Made by a program: the position numbers and the translations under genes. From Triops longicaudatus (lineage: Eukaryota > Arthropoda > Branchiopoda > Notostraca > Triopsidae): a stretch of DNA of 64,000 nucleotides. Under the pieces are notes generated by a model. The model was not told where the DNA came from, did not search any database, and worked only from the letters and a program-made list of their open reading frames with translations. This document shows positions 38,101-46,946 of this stretch, one piece after another. Location: contig JAGQDJ010000081.1 in the NCBI GenBank assembly GCA_022885665.1, positions 186,001 through 250,000 of the forward strand, given 5' to 3'. Position 1 is the stretch's first letter, and each line of letters begins with the position of its first letter.

Positions 38101-41100
38101 TGACGGTAAGGAGATTTGAACCGTTGCTTGACACACGTCACGTCATGCAAAAATTCGTACGGCCCTACAGAATACATCATGTCCAAAAAAGTGATTCTTC
38201 TGCCTGTTATACAACTTCTCATTTTTTTACCTTCTATTGCAATTTCGCACTGGACATTGCTGCGCGTTACAGGCCACTCAGCCCTTAAAGCGTATTCTAC
38301 GTATAATCCAGGTCTCCAGGGCAAAGTCAGCCGCACTTCCACAATATCGTTTTCAATCAATGCAACTTGCTATAAACATCCAAGAAAAAGTAATCCAAGA
38401 TTCAGAAAATAGTCGTATAAAAAGAGTATTTTTATGTCTGTATTGTGTACCTTTATTGTGTAACCTTCTCGTAACCTGCAAGATAACACCGATGCCAGCG
38501 GTGTTAATAACGTGTATTCCGACAGTTTCTTGCGCTCCCTGATCTGCGGAAGGCTCAGGAGACGAGGGTTTCTAACAAAAATCCAGTTAAAGATAATTAA
38601 GTTGTTGGCAACGAAAACTCAATAGCTCACTCTAGTTCCCATTCCGGTTTATCAGGCCTTGATGGGGGTACTTTCGCTCCGTATAACGGTTTCTGAAAAC
38701 TCCATGCTAGAAAAGCTTTATGGTATACGTTCATGTCGTGTTCGTAGTTTGGTTCCTAGCAAATTATAATGCACAAAACCAAAAATTGAAGAGAATTTAA
38801 AAGGAAATTACCAGTTCGGGGGCGGAACTTAAAAATGCCCCAAAAGTCGTCGAAGCAATGAACTCCAGCAAGTCAGACTGGGGTATGATACCGAAAGAGG
38901 CAAACGGATGGAAGGAAGACCCCAACTGAACAAACGAACACCCAATCGTGCTATTGCGCAGTTGGATCAAGAGTTTTTCTAGTGTAAACGCCTCAGCGGT
39001 ACTGAAAGCTCCATCGGTTATCACAACAATCCCTGTAAGTATGTAGTTTACATCGAAAGTGTTATCTCCCACATACAGAATAACACCTTTTCCATACGAA
39101 CGCAGCTAATGATTTAAAAAATGGACTTTATCTGTGCGCCTTGACCTGAATTGAACTTAACCTTTCAGTCGTTTAAAGCTGTCGTTGAGAAGACATGTTT
39201 AGGGCCCATAACATAAGGAGCTTGCATAGCTGAATTCGTTAACAGCAAAGCCACGCAGACAAACTTGTGGTAATTCAGTTTAGTGTAACTCAAGAGTGTT
39301 ACCATCGTCAACCTTTATTTGAAAACACGATTAAATAAATTTGTAAAACTAATGCTAAATTCTTACGCATGTCGGGCTACTGTGAAAATGGAAAACGTCT
39401 CAATATCGGAATATAAGTATACTAGTTTTTTTTTTTTTCAACACTTTGTCTAAGATCGTATTAAACGTGAGGACTTATTTTCATACGTGGTAAACTAAAA
39501 TAGAAAAAAAAAATCTTGGTAAAAATTAAACCCACATGAATACTTCTACAATGATGCTAAATGGGGCGACATTCGTTTTGATTTTTGCAATCGTGAATGT
39601 AAAAAATTGGCTCCATTTTAAATTTTACCAAGTAATTTTTCAGAAGTCTCAACGACATCACACGCGAAAGTTTAAATGGACATTTACTAGCTGAAAGTTT
39701 CTGTGAATTGGTTAGAAATGTCAAAAAAAAAACACAATCACATGAGCTCTGCGTATTATTAGGGGTTATTGGTCATGGGCACTATACTCCCTTGTCGCCT
39801 AAGGTGGACAAGACAGCAGTGGATTTCAGAGCTAAGTGAATTTACCTGCACTGCTATTCTCGGGTAAGAGCTGCAGGGCTAAAATTCCGTGTCGGATCAT
39901 ACTAACAAAAGTGGCATCGGGATTGGCTACAGGAATGTTGGGCACCACGATACTATTTTCGTTGCTTTGCTCAAAGAGACCACCCACCAAACGCTCCGAC
40001 TCGGCCTGTAACAGAGAAAAGGAGCGTGGAAAAATATACATAATTCAAAGTCTTGACCACATTATTACGAATGCCTCACTTTAAAGGCTTCTTGTTGTTC
40101 GCAAACAATCGAAGTTACAGATGCTACTTTGTACTCGCGTTTGACCAGCTGTCGCTCAATAAGCTCCATGAACAAGGGCAGGTTTGAAGGGGTAAGAAGC
40201 CATCCTTCAGCCAGAACCTAGTCATTCTTTGTTTCTAAATTCTTATCTTCGGTTAAAAAGAAAAAATAAACTTACTCGCTGACCATCGGGGATTAAATAA
40301 GGTGTAAAGGCAATAACTGTGACATGAATTGCAGGCTGAAAGAGTAACTGACTTCCAGGAACGACAAACTAAGATGTATATTTTTAAAAATTTGTTATTT
40401 CCACGACATATTGTGAGAACAACGAAAGATGTGATAAAAGGTATGCATTAAATGCTCTAATGGTAACACAATACAAAGAGAATTAGAAAAACATTTTTTG
40501 ACATGTTATAAGAATAAAAATGAATTATCGGAATTAGTGAACGAATTATACGTAAGAAAATCTCACCGGTCTGGTAATACCCTCCAAACATCGGCGCAGA
40601 GAAATCAGGATTTCGTCATATAGTACAGATCCTCTTTGAACATCCTTTCAACAAAAAACGCTTGGTAGGTTTATGAACAGTTAAGAATGCTTTAAGACAT
40701 ACCACAGTGGCAGCAGAGGGACTTAGATCTACGCAAAAGACCAAGCGATACGTATGTGAGAGAAAACTGATGGCTGTACTGGGTGTAATAATATAGCGAT
40801 AGAGATGACTAGTATCCGAGTCCCAGTCTGGGGGCGGATCTTGCGGTATAGCCGAAACAATGTCCAACTCTCCAGTGAAATTGTCCTTATAGAAAAAAAG
40901 ACAAATAATTATAATAATGAAAAAATACCAGAAAACATGTCACATTTCAACTACATAATAGACCAAGTGGCTTACCACGCAGTCTGCTTTAGGCACGTTA
41001 ATGATGGAGTTGAGATGAAGGAAGTACCACTGGGCTCGGGCATTCCGAGATATTCTGTACTCCTTTTTCATAAGCAGATAAACATGCTCGGCTTCCAAGT

Positions 41101-41122
41101 CTGGAATTTCTTCCACGTCCAT
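17169..41122 (-). CDS. SZT2: KICSTOR complex subunit SZT2, complete 43-exon gene
   Basis: SZT2 is the large scaffold of KICSTOR, which holds GATOR1 at the lysosome and restrains mTORC1 when nutrients are scarce. Start ATG 41122-41120. Exons (high-low): 41122-40976, 40885-40703, 40644-40567, 40368-40276, 40217-40080, 40005-39846, 39032-38812, 38755-38631, 38571-38451, 38369-38231, 38164-37651, 37580-37308, 33000-32749, 32697-32619, 32516-32410, 32315-32156, 28992-28443, 28376-27202, 27154-27027, 26966-26807, 26727-26649, 26252-25760, 25699-25429, 25347-24858, 24782-24644, 24584-24102, 23979-23627, 23381-22644, 22351-22179, 21824-21547, 21481-21228, 21034-20814, 20733-20554, 20491-20230, 19979-19832, 19767-19692, 19634-19414, 19355-19094, 19038-18825, 18766-18463, 18404-18021, 17930-17390, 17324-17169. 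The sum is 3,840 codons plus stop (human about 3,430) with every phase matching. Diagnostic motifs: YLLMKKEYRISRN, RHGILALQLLPENSSAG, GIVVITDG, KSGVPLFYLPP, LKVHGVSQPG, NPVCKLTPEDVHFIQ, LHLHSFTYDFHLR. The C-terminus ends HMWTGLLG. Several Ser/Glu-rich linkers are lineage-specific. Confidence 0.96.
20112..20183 (-). tRNA. tRNA-Glu (anticodon TTC) inside an SZT2 intron
   Basis: The minus strand folds as a 72-base tRNA: acceptor TCCCATA/TATGGGA, anticodon arm CCTGG-CTTTCAC-CCAGG with anticodon TTC, and the T loop GGTTCGATTCC. Both internal RNA polymerase III promoter boxes are intact (A box TGGTCTAGTGG, B box GGTTCGATTCC), and a TTTT terminator follows within about ten bases. There is no intron in the tRNA. 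It lies in the 250-base SZT2 intron 19980-20229, in the same orientation as the host gene. Confidence 0.97.
28993..32155 (-). other. Large SZT2 intron (3.16 kb)
   Basis: This intron separates the exon ending NYLTLAEK from the one beginning GMHFHLGDRRTLEF. It is far larger than most introns here. I find no convincing gene, RNA or complete transposon in it; open frames of 60 to 100 codons on both strands show no family resemblance. Confidence 0.7.
33835..34205 (+). other. Exon-like islands of unknown identity, antisense to SZT2
   Basis: A plus-strand open stretch (33835 or 33869 to 34018) reads with protein-like composition (SSDEVEEHFDSPMPTAAVKE, then LLTQCAEIQAQAK) and ends at AAAAAG|GTGACA. 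After an intron-sized gap, TTTTTTCAG|ACGATT opens a 51-base segment (34155-34205) ending AATAAC|GTAAGT. The phases of the two segments agree and both inner sites fit the consensus. I do not recognise the protein and see no start or end. It may be a nested gene, a relic of a transposed gene, or chance. Confidence 0.3.
34420..34605. repeat. Diverged direct repeat inside the SZT2 intron
   Basis: TTAACATGTAATT occurs at 34420 and 34579. The following bases (TGCCCATAAGACGCTGAACTA and CGTCATAAAGAAGCGGAGCTA) are also related, so a segment of about 40 bases is repeated at 159-base spacing. Confidence 0.5.
34577..34982 (-). mobile_element. Partial copy of the TA-target element also found at 62974-63829
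   Basis: Read on the minus strand from 34982, the sequence begins CAGGAGTACTCCGTTTAACG and continues with TCCGTTCCTG and ACGCTATTTCCC, in the same order as at 62974 onward. Further in, GGAAGAACCCGTCTAACGTG matches GGAAGAACCCGGCTAACGTG near 63275. A TA follows the end at 34983-34984. The other end was not found, so the copy is truncated or decayed. Confidence 0.65.
35265..35408. mobile_element. hAT-like foldback MITE, 144 bases, with perfect 8-base target duplication
   Basis: The ends TAGGCCTAGCAAACACTCTG and, inverted, TAGGGCTGGCAAAACACTCT form terminal inverted repeats that extend inward for about 55 bases, through matching GACTCG blocks, so most of the element can fold on itself. CTTTGAAA at 35257-35264 and 35409-35416 is an exact 8-base target-site duplication, the hAT signature. 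There is no coding capacity, so it would need a transposase supplied from elsewhere. Confidence 0.88.
35531..36166. mobile_element. Pogo/Tigger-like non-autonomous DNA transposon, 636 bases
   Basis: The left end CAGTGCAACCCACTTATAAC and the inverted right end CAGTAGAACCCGCTTATAAC form a terminal inverted repeat of about 24 bases. It is flanked by TA on both sides (35529-35530 and 36167-36168), as expected for the Tc1/mariner/pogo superfamily. No transposase frame is present. It sits in the largest SZT2 intron. Confidence 0.8.
39033..39845 (-). other. SZT2 intron of 813 bases, no recognisable content
   Basis: This intron splits the SSAG|GIVVITDG junction. It is AT-rich, with no repeat, RNA gene or exon-like segment that I can support. 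Confidence 0.6.
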
Positions 41123-41787
41123 TCTGTTCAAGTGTTTACCAAGCTACATAGCTATCAAAGAGAAATCACATCAATCCAAGACTCGGGTAGTGAAAAAAGT
41201 AGGTCACCTGTTTGCGCGTAATTTATAAGCCGCCCCCTTTTCTTCTTTTTTTTCTAAGGCAGTGTGGCGATTACTTAGCTAAATTACATAAGACTTTATA
41301 ACGTAGTATTACTTACTTTATTTGAGCCAATAAAAGCACTGCTTTTGCTTAAAAATACTTGACTATTATTTAGTTGAAGACTTGTTTTTCCCTAGTGTTG
41401 ATAGCTAGCATAGGCACGTGCACATGTTGTGATCTTTTAATCAACACTACGAGCTACGACGGCTCTTTGCATAGGCTTAAAATGTTACTTAAAATATTGG
41501 TTTTTCATTGTGTTCCTATACTGTTTAATTTTTAAATTTGTTTGAATTTATTTAACTTTTTAAAACTTTTAGAATTGTATTTATGAAAAATAATGGCATT
41601 TATCCGAATTTAGGGATTTGTAATCATTAGTAGTAATAGGCAGTAGGGTCTGAGAGTCTCCTAGCCGACAATGAATTTCATTTATGGAGCAACGCAAGAG
41701 ATAACGGTTCGTAACCGATAAGATTTCTAATTGAAAAACATTTACTTTGCTTTAGATTAGAATTTCACAAAGGTTTGTTTATACAAA
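41123..41787. promoter_or_regulatory. Divergent intergenic region of SZT2 and bestrophin
   Basis: The 665 bases between the two start codons must contain both promoters. The sequence is AT-rich with no repeat or conserved box that I can identify. Confidence 0.5.
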
Positions 41788-43750
41788 ATGACTGTAAGTT
41801 ACACAGAGGATTTGGCCACTTCGGGTGTATTTGGAACGTTCCCTATTTTAATTAGGTAATTGAGTTACAAAAGTAAAAAGTTGTCAATAATGAATTTGAT
41901 ATAAATTTCTGTGCTTTAGATGGAGAGGGAGTCTCTACAAAGCGTTGTACCCCTGGATTATCATTTACATCGCTATATTTTATACCATTGCTTTGGTGTA
42001 CGAATATGCCTTCGAGGAATTGACGCAATTGTAAGTTTAATCGTATTCTCAATTACCTGACTGATTAATGGAAGCTTTGCGAGAATTTAACCTTGCGTTA
42101 AATATATGTTAACCGTAGCTACAATGGGAATGAAAGCATTGTAAAATTCTAAACGAAAATCCATTTCGTTTTTATGTTTATTTTCCATAATCTTCATTCA
42201 GCGAAAGAAATTTCCTCCAATTTCTTCTCATCCTCGTTCTAACATTTCGAGTTTGACCCGGATCCTCAATTGAGCTAATTATCTGTTTCTACGCACTCTC
42301 GGTGACAAATTATAAATATGATGAACTACGAAAACCAGGCGAGGTGTACGCGGAGATATGGATACCTTCTTTTTTTTTCTATGGTGTTTAAGTTTAACAT
42401 TAAAAATGCACTGGTTGATAATAATTGCTGTTTTGCAGTTATTTTGCAAGGATTGCTCGTCACTGCGCAGTGTATGTAGATAAAATCCCAGTAATTCTCA
42501 TGCTTGGTTTCTACGTGAACATGTGTGTCAATCGTTGGTGGAACTGCTACACTGCATTGCCGGATACAAATCAAGCAATCGTCGCCGCTTACTATGTCTT
42601 CCGCAATAATGTAATACGACAACGTTAGTACGATACAGTTGCCTGTGAAAAATTTTCCTTTTTGTTTGCAGGATGCAAACTCTCGACAGAAATGTAAAAA
42701 ATTCTGCCGTTACGTAAAATGTTTCTGGGTAATGTCCCTGAGTGGAGTTGCGTCTGACTTGAAAAAGATATACCCTGACAACGAATCATTCGTTAGGCAT
42801 GGTACGTAGGTTCGGCTACTTATTCTTCATTATTAATCAACTAGGAAGATAGCGCATTTGTAGTTTAATGAATCTTCTAAAGTAAAAATTTTTCTAGTAG
42901 TTCGTAAGGCACCGCTTTATAAAAATTTCTGCAGGATTGTTAACCAATGCAGACTTGAAGGCCCTCGTTGACGCCGAAAAATATATGGGACCGGGGCCTA
43001 AACCTTGGTTGATAATGTTGTGGGTTCGTCGCCTCATTCGGCATTCTCAAGTTATTGACCATCTTAATGACGTTGATGCCGGATTGCTAGCCAGTGTTTC
43101 GAAAGGTCTAAAAGGAAATTGTGGTAAAATCACCGGCAACTGTGCAACAATATTTCCGTTGATTGGATCGCAGGTAGGTGTTTTGTCTTTGCCGATTGCA
43201 TTTAGATTTCAGCTTTTGATCGAATTTTTTTTCCATAGCTTTGTATTTTCACCGTGCATACTTATGGATTACTTAGTTTGTTTGCCCAGCAATACAGCAA
43301 CCCATTCCAGAGAGGCGGAATAAAACCAACTATGGCTGTAACAGATTTCTACATTCCTGTCTTCAGTTTTCTACCTGTAAAAAATATTGAAAAAAAAAGT
43401 TTTTATTACTAAGATACTAAATCTTTCTTTCTTAAGTACGTATTGTACTACGGATGGTTACGAATGGGTCAGATCACTTTAAATCCCTTTGGTGACGATG
43501 ATGACGACATCAATATGCTGAGAGCTGCAGAGCAAAATTTCAAAGTAAAAAAGAAGTTTGCTTTTTTGTCTAAGCATTCCGATTTTTTTTTTCACATTGA
43601 ATTATTTAACAGGCTGCTGATACAATTGCGCAGTACTTCGATTATCCTGATCTTTTAGACCTGAACAAAGTTCTGTTTGACGAAACAGGTTCCATTCGAC
43701 CTTACTTTTACAAGTCAACTGAAACCGCGGCTTTCGAAATTGAGCATTAG
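41788..43750 (+). CDS. Bestrophin family calcium-activated anion channel
   Basis: Bestrophins are pentameric membrane anion channels gated by calcium. Exons: 41788-41855, 41920-42030, 42439-42610, 42672-42801, 42935-43173, 43239-43376, 43437-43544 and 43613-43750, giving 367 residues with all phases consistent. The start MTVSYTEDLAT is the family's usual MTVxY start; RWRGSLYKALY, LGFYVNMCVNRWW and PFGDDDDDINM are the classic bestrophin motifs, the last being the calcium-clasp acidic cluster. The protein ends soon after the conserved domain and has no long cytoplasmic tail, unlike human BEST1 (585 residues). In the neck, the residue aligned with human Phe80 is Leu (IPVILMLGFYV), while Ile76 and Phe84 are kept. 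The middle of the protein is divergent, so I do not assign a paralogue number. Confidence 0.93.
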
Positions 43751-43865
43751 CCGAGAAAATAAGAAGTAAAATTGAAGTGTTTCTGCGTATTTGTGATTGT
43801 GGGAGATAACCAGCAAATTTTGCCGTCCATAATGTTTCACCGTCCTGAACTACTGTCACCCCGGC

Positions 43866-43871
43866 AATAAA
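43866..43871 (+). promoter_or_regulatory. Candidate bestrophin polyadenylation signal
   Basis: AATAAA lies 116 bases past the bestrophin stop. The opposing SGTA signal is only about 50 bases away, so the two 3' ends may overlap. Confidence 0.55.
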
Positions 43872-43917
43872 TTTAATTGTTGTACAACATAAGTTAAACC
43901 ACTATAAAGGAAAATCT

Positions 43918-43923
43918 TTTATT
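43918..43923 (-). promoter_or_regulatory. Candidate SGTA polyadenylation signal
   Basis: AATAAA on the minus strand lies about 190 bases downstream of the SGTA stop codon, in the convergent spacer with bestrophin. Confidence 0.5.
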
Positions 43924-44115
43924 AATCACAAAACCCTTTGAAAACAAAGAACAAAAAAGGCAGTCTACGTCAAGTTTTTTGTCATCTAAAGTCACACAAG
44001 GTACATGGATTCAAACCGCGAACCTAGGTTTCACATAACACAACTTTGTCTAGACAGATGTATTCTTTCAACTCGGCGATCGGCACGCCAACAATAAGAA
44101 AAACTACAAAAAAAA

Positions 44116-45346
44116 TTATTGAGTGGGAGGTTCTTCGCCCTCAGGGGGACCACCAGGGCCTCCCATTTGCTGTCGGAGCTGTTCGACCAACTCGGGGTTA
44201 CTTTCCTGCATTTGCTGCGCCAATTGCTGTCCGCTGCATTCGAAAAAACAATTGTCCATATTATCTTAATTAAAATTACAATATTGTTCAAGGCAACTTA
44301 CACTCGGAGCAAAGCATCTAGTCCACCTGCTTCAGATCCGCCGGTAGCACCAGACATTAGTTGACCCATCCTGCGTAGAGAAGAGACATGAAAAACGTCA
44401 TTTGCAATTCAGAAAGCTTTCAAGACGGCTTACAGATTCTGCATGGATGGATTCGATAGCATTTGCGTGGCCATATTCATAAGTCCAGGGTTGGACAGCA
44501 ATCCTCCTAAGTCTGGCATACTGGGAACCCCGCCGGGCATACTTGGCCGGGCCTGCTTGAGTTTGTCTTCGGCTATCTTCAAATTACTGCGGTAGCTTTC
44601 GTTGTCTGGCTCTAGTTCCAATGCGCGTTGGTAACAGTTAAACGCTTCTCGATCTTGATCAAGGCTGGAGTATGCGAGTCTAGAAAAAGAATGGTTAGCT
44701 GCTTCGGGGCAATGGATCCGAAATGTTATGCTTCCTTACCCCATCCGGCCATACGCTTTGCTATACTTTGGATCAATGGTTATAGCCGTTTTGCAGTCTG
44801 CCAAGGCGAGGTCATGGTTGTTCATCTTACTGTGTGCAGCAGCCCGGTTGCAATAATAAACAGCATTACGACCATCTAACGCGATAGCTCTAAAGGTAAG
44901 GGTAAGTCAGACTTCAACTCTTTCCAGGGGCACCAAAACGTACTTTCCGTAGTAATCAATGGCGTCAGCATATTTTTCTGCCTTCATGAGATTATTGCCC
45001 TCATTCTTCAGCGCCTCAGCTTGAGCCTTCGACTCTGGTGAGGCTTCAGGGGGCAGTGAATCCGATGCCTATCCATGGATGAAATTATCAATGTAATGAT
45101 AAATAGGGAGCGTGTCATGTCTAAGGTATATACTTGGTCTTTTTCTAATGCTTCCTGAAAGATATCAAGCAAGGACCGGGACAAACTTAGGCTTTCCGAG
45201 TCCTTAGGGTCGAGTGCAAAGGCGGTTTCAAGACATTGGACTGCCACTTCCAAGCTTTCCTGGGCATCACTGGACAAACCACCAAATTCTCGCTGTTCCG
45301 CCAGAAACTGAACTACAGCCAAGGCAAGACGCTTTACGGTAGACAT
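44116..45346 (-). CDS. SGTA: Small glutamine-rich tetratricopeptide repeat protein (SGTA/SGTB type)
   Basis: SGT is a cytosolic co-chaperone that receives tail-anchored membrane proteins from the ribosome, passes them to the BAG6/GET pathway and binds Hsp70/Hsp90 through its TPR domain. Exons: 45346-45134, 45068-44944, 44889-44740, 44679-44434, 44370-44302 and 44233-44116, giving 306 residues (human SGTA 313). The N-terminal dimerisation domain includes [20 protein letters not shown]. Three TPRs follow ([56 protein letters not shown]). The C-terminal region has an NPG segment and a glutamine-rich stretch ([19 protein letters not shown]). The gene is divergent from TIMM17 and convergent with bestrophin. 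The sequence cannot separate the vertebrate SGTA and SGTB types. Confidence 0.96.
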
Positions 45347-45780
45347 ATTTTCTCTCCCCGTACACCTGACAATTAAACTCAACGTGATTAAATCACGCTT
45401 AACATTCAACCTGGACTAATCCGCGATCCGCAACCATGGGATTCGTGATTCGAGTCGTAAACAAACATATATAGCCATCTATGCTGCAATGGTAAACCTT
45501 CTTCGTCTTGCCCCGTACAAAACCTCTTGTCGGCGGCTTTACATTATATGTGGAGTTGTTAGAATTAATTTAACGGAAAATACATTATGTAGTCTTTACG
45601 TGAAAAAATTCGAATGTTTTAAATATTTTTCAGCTATAACCAATATATTTTTTAATTAAAAGTTTCCAGCGCACCCTGTTGAGCAATATCAGAAATACGT
45701 TCCTTTCGCGTTAAGGTTGCCTCATGTCTGGTGCCCTAAACAAATCTGACGCACTTTTAATTCGCCAGATTTAAGCATCA
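45347..45780. promoter_or_regulatory. Divergent promoter region of SGTA and TIMM17
   Basis: The two start codons are 434 bases apart on opposite strands, so this spacer carries both promoters. No individual element could be identified with confidence. Confidence 0.5.
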
Positions 45781-46466
45781 ATGGAAGAATACGCCAGAGA
45801 ACCATGGTAACTGATAATAATTTTGCATTGTATTGAGATTCATATGTAATTTTCGTAGCCCTATGCGCATTGTGGACGATTGTGGAGGTGCTTTTACCAT
45901 GGGTGTTATCGGAGGTGGTATTTTCCAGAGTATCAAAGGTTTCAGAAATGCACCTAGTGTAAGTTTTCTAGCGAAAGTTATATGTTTCCGGATTAACCTT
46001 TTTTTTTCTTTTTGCTTTTAGGGTCTTTCAAGGAGAGCGTTAGGCAGCTTAACAGCTATCAAAGAAAGGGCGCCAGTCATTGGAGGCAATTTTGCGGTCT
46101 GGGGTGGCATGTTTTCCACAATCGACTGCACCCTGGTTTACCTCCGGAAGAAGGAAGATCCCTGGAATTCGATTATCAGTGGTGCGGCAACGGGAGGAAT
46201 CTTAGCTGCACGAAGTAAGTTTGTATACTTTCGTGAAGTCAGCGATTACCTAACAATGGTTTTGTCGTCAAGATGGTGTCCCTGCAATGGCTGGGAGCGC
46301 ACTTATTGGAGGCGTACTGTTGGCGTTGATTGAAGGCGTAGGTATTATGCTTACAAGATTTTCGGCTGAACAGTTTAAACCCGTGAGTCCGCAAATGCAA
46401 ATGGAAGACCCCTCACAGTTAGGCTCGGCCTCAGCACCGTTCGGAGCGCAACAGCAGTACCAATAA
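45781..46466 (+). CDS. TIMM17: Mitochondrial import inner membrane translocase subunit Tim17
   Basis: Tim17 is a core membrane subunit of the TIM23 complex, which moves presequence proteins across or into the mitochondrial inner membrane. Exons: 45781-45806, 45859-45958, 46022-46214 and 46273-46466, giving 170 residues (human TIMM17A 171). The start [20 protein letters not shown] keeps the negatively charged N-terminus. Hydrophobic helices with glycine-zipper content follow: [66 protein letters not shown]. The tail [20 protein letters not shown] resembles the metazoan Tim17 tail. The introns are 52 to 63 bases. The gene is a close neighbour of SGTA, transcribed away from it. Confidence 0.97.
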
Positions 46467-46467
46467 A
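46462..46467 (+). promoter_or_regulatory. AATAAA overlapping the TIMM17 stop codon
   Basis: The last codons read CAA TAA AAG, so the stop codon lies inside an AATAAA hexamer. If used, the 3' UTR would be only about 10 to 30 bases. No other AATAAA is seen until position 46736. Confidence 0.45.
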
Positions 46468-46946
46468 AGTGTATTTTTTAGTGTTCTGATTATTTCGTTA
46501 CCAATTACACAGTCAAAAGCCAAGCCATGTGAAAGAACTTGTGTTCGAATCACTATGGGACAAGTTTCTTTTTAATATGTCCTGGGTTCAACATGCGTTC
46601 TTGACTGGTTCTTCCGGAGTGCGATGCCATTACGCGACATTACTGTAAATTCTTGTTTACTGTTGCCTTGTAAAACGTCACTCCGATGCCCGACAAACTG
46701 TATAGAACCCAAAGCCTCTTCGGTTACAAACAAAGGAATAAAACCTTTTTTCAAACAAACCAAAAAGGAATATGCGTTGGGGGGAATAAACATGGCAATA
46801 AAATTTCGCTTAAAATTTTGCTCTATAACAATAATTCTGATATTCTGAACAAGGGGGAAAAAACGAAACATATAAAACGTGTAAAAACATACTCAATGCG
46901 GGGATATTGCAAAAAGTTTTGCATGACGCGCTTATATCAGGAATGC
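46467..46946. other. Convergent spacer between TIMM17 and the IP3 receptor
   Basis: This 480-base spacer holds the receptor 3' UTR and perhaps the TIMM17 3' end. I see no gene or repeat; overlapping 70 to 100-codon frames on both strands lack any recognisable motif. Confidence 0.55.
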
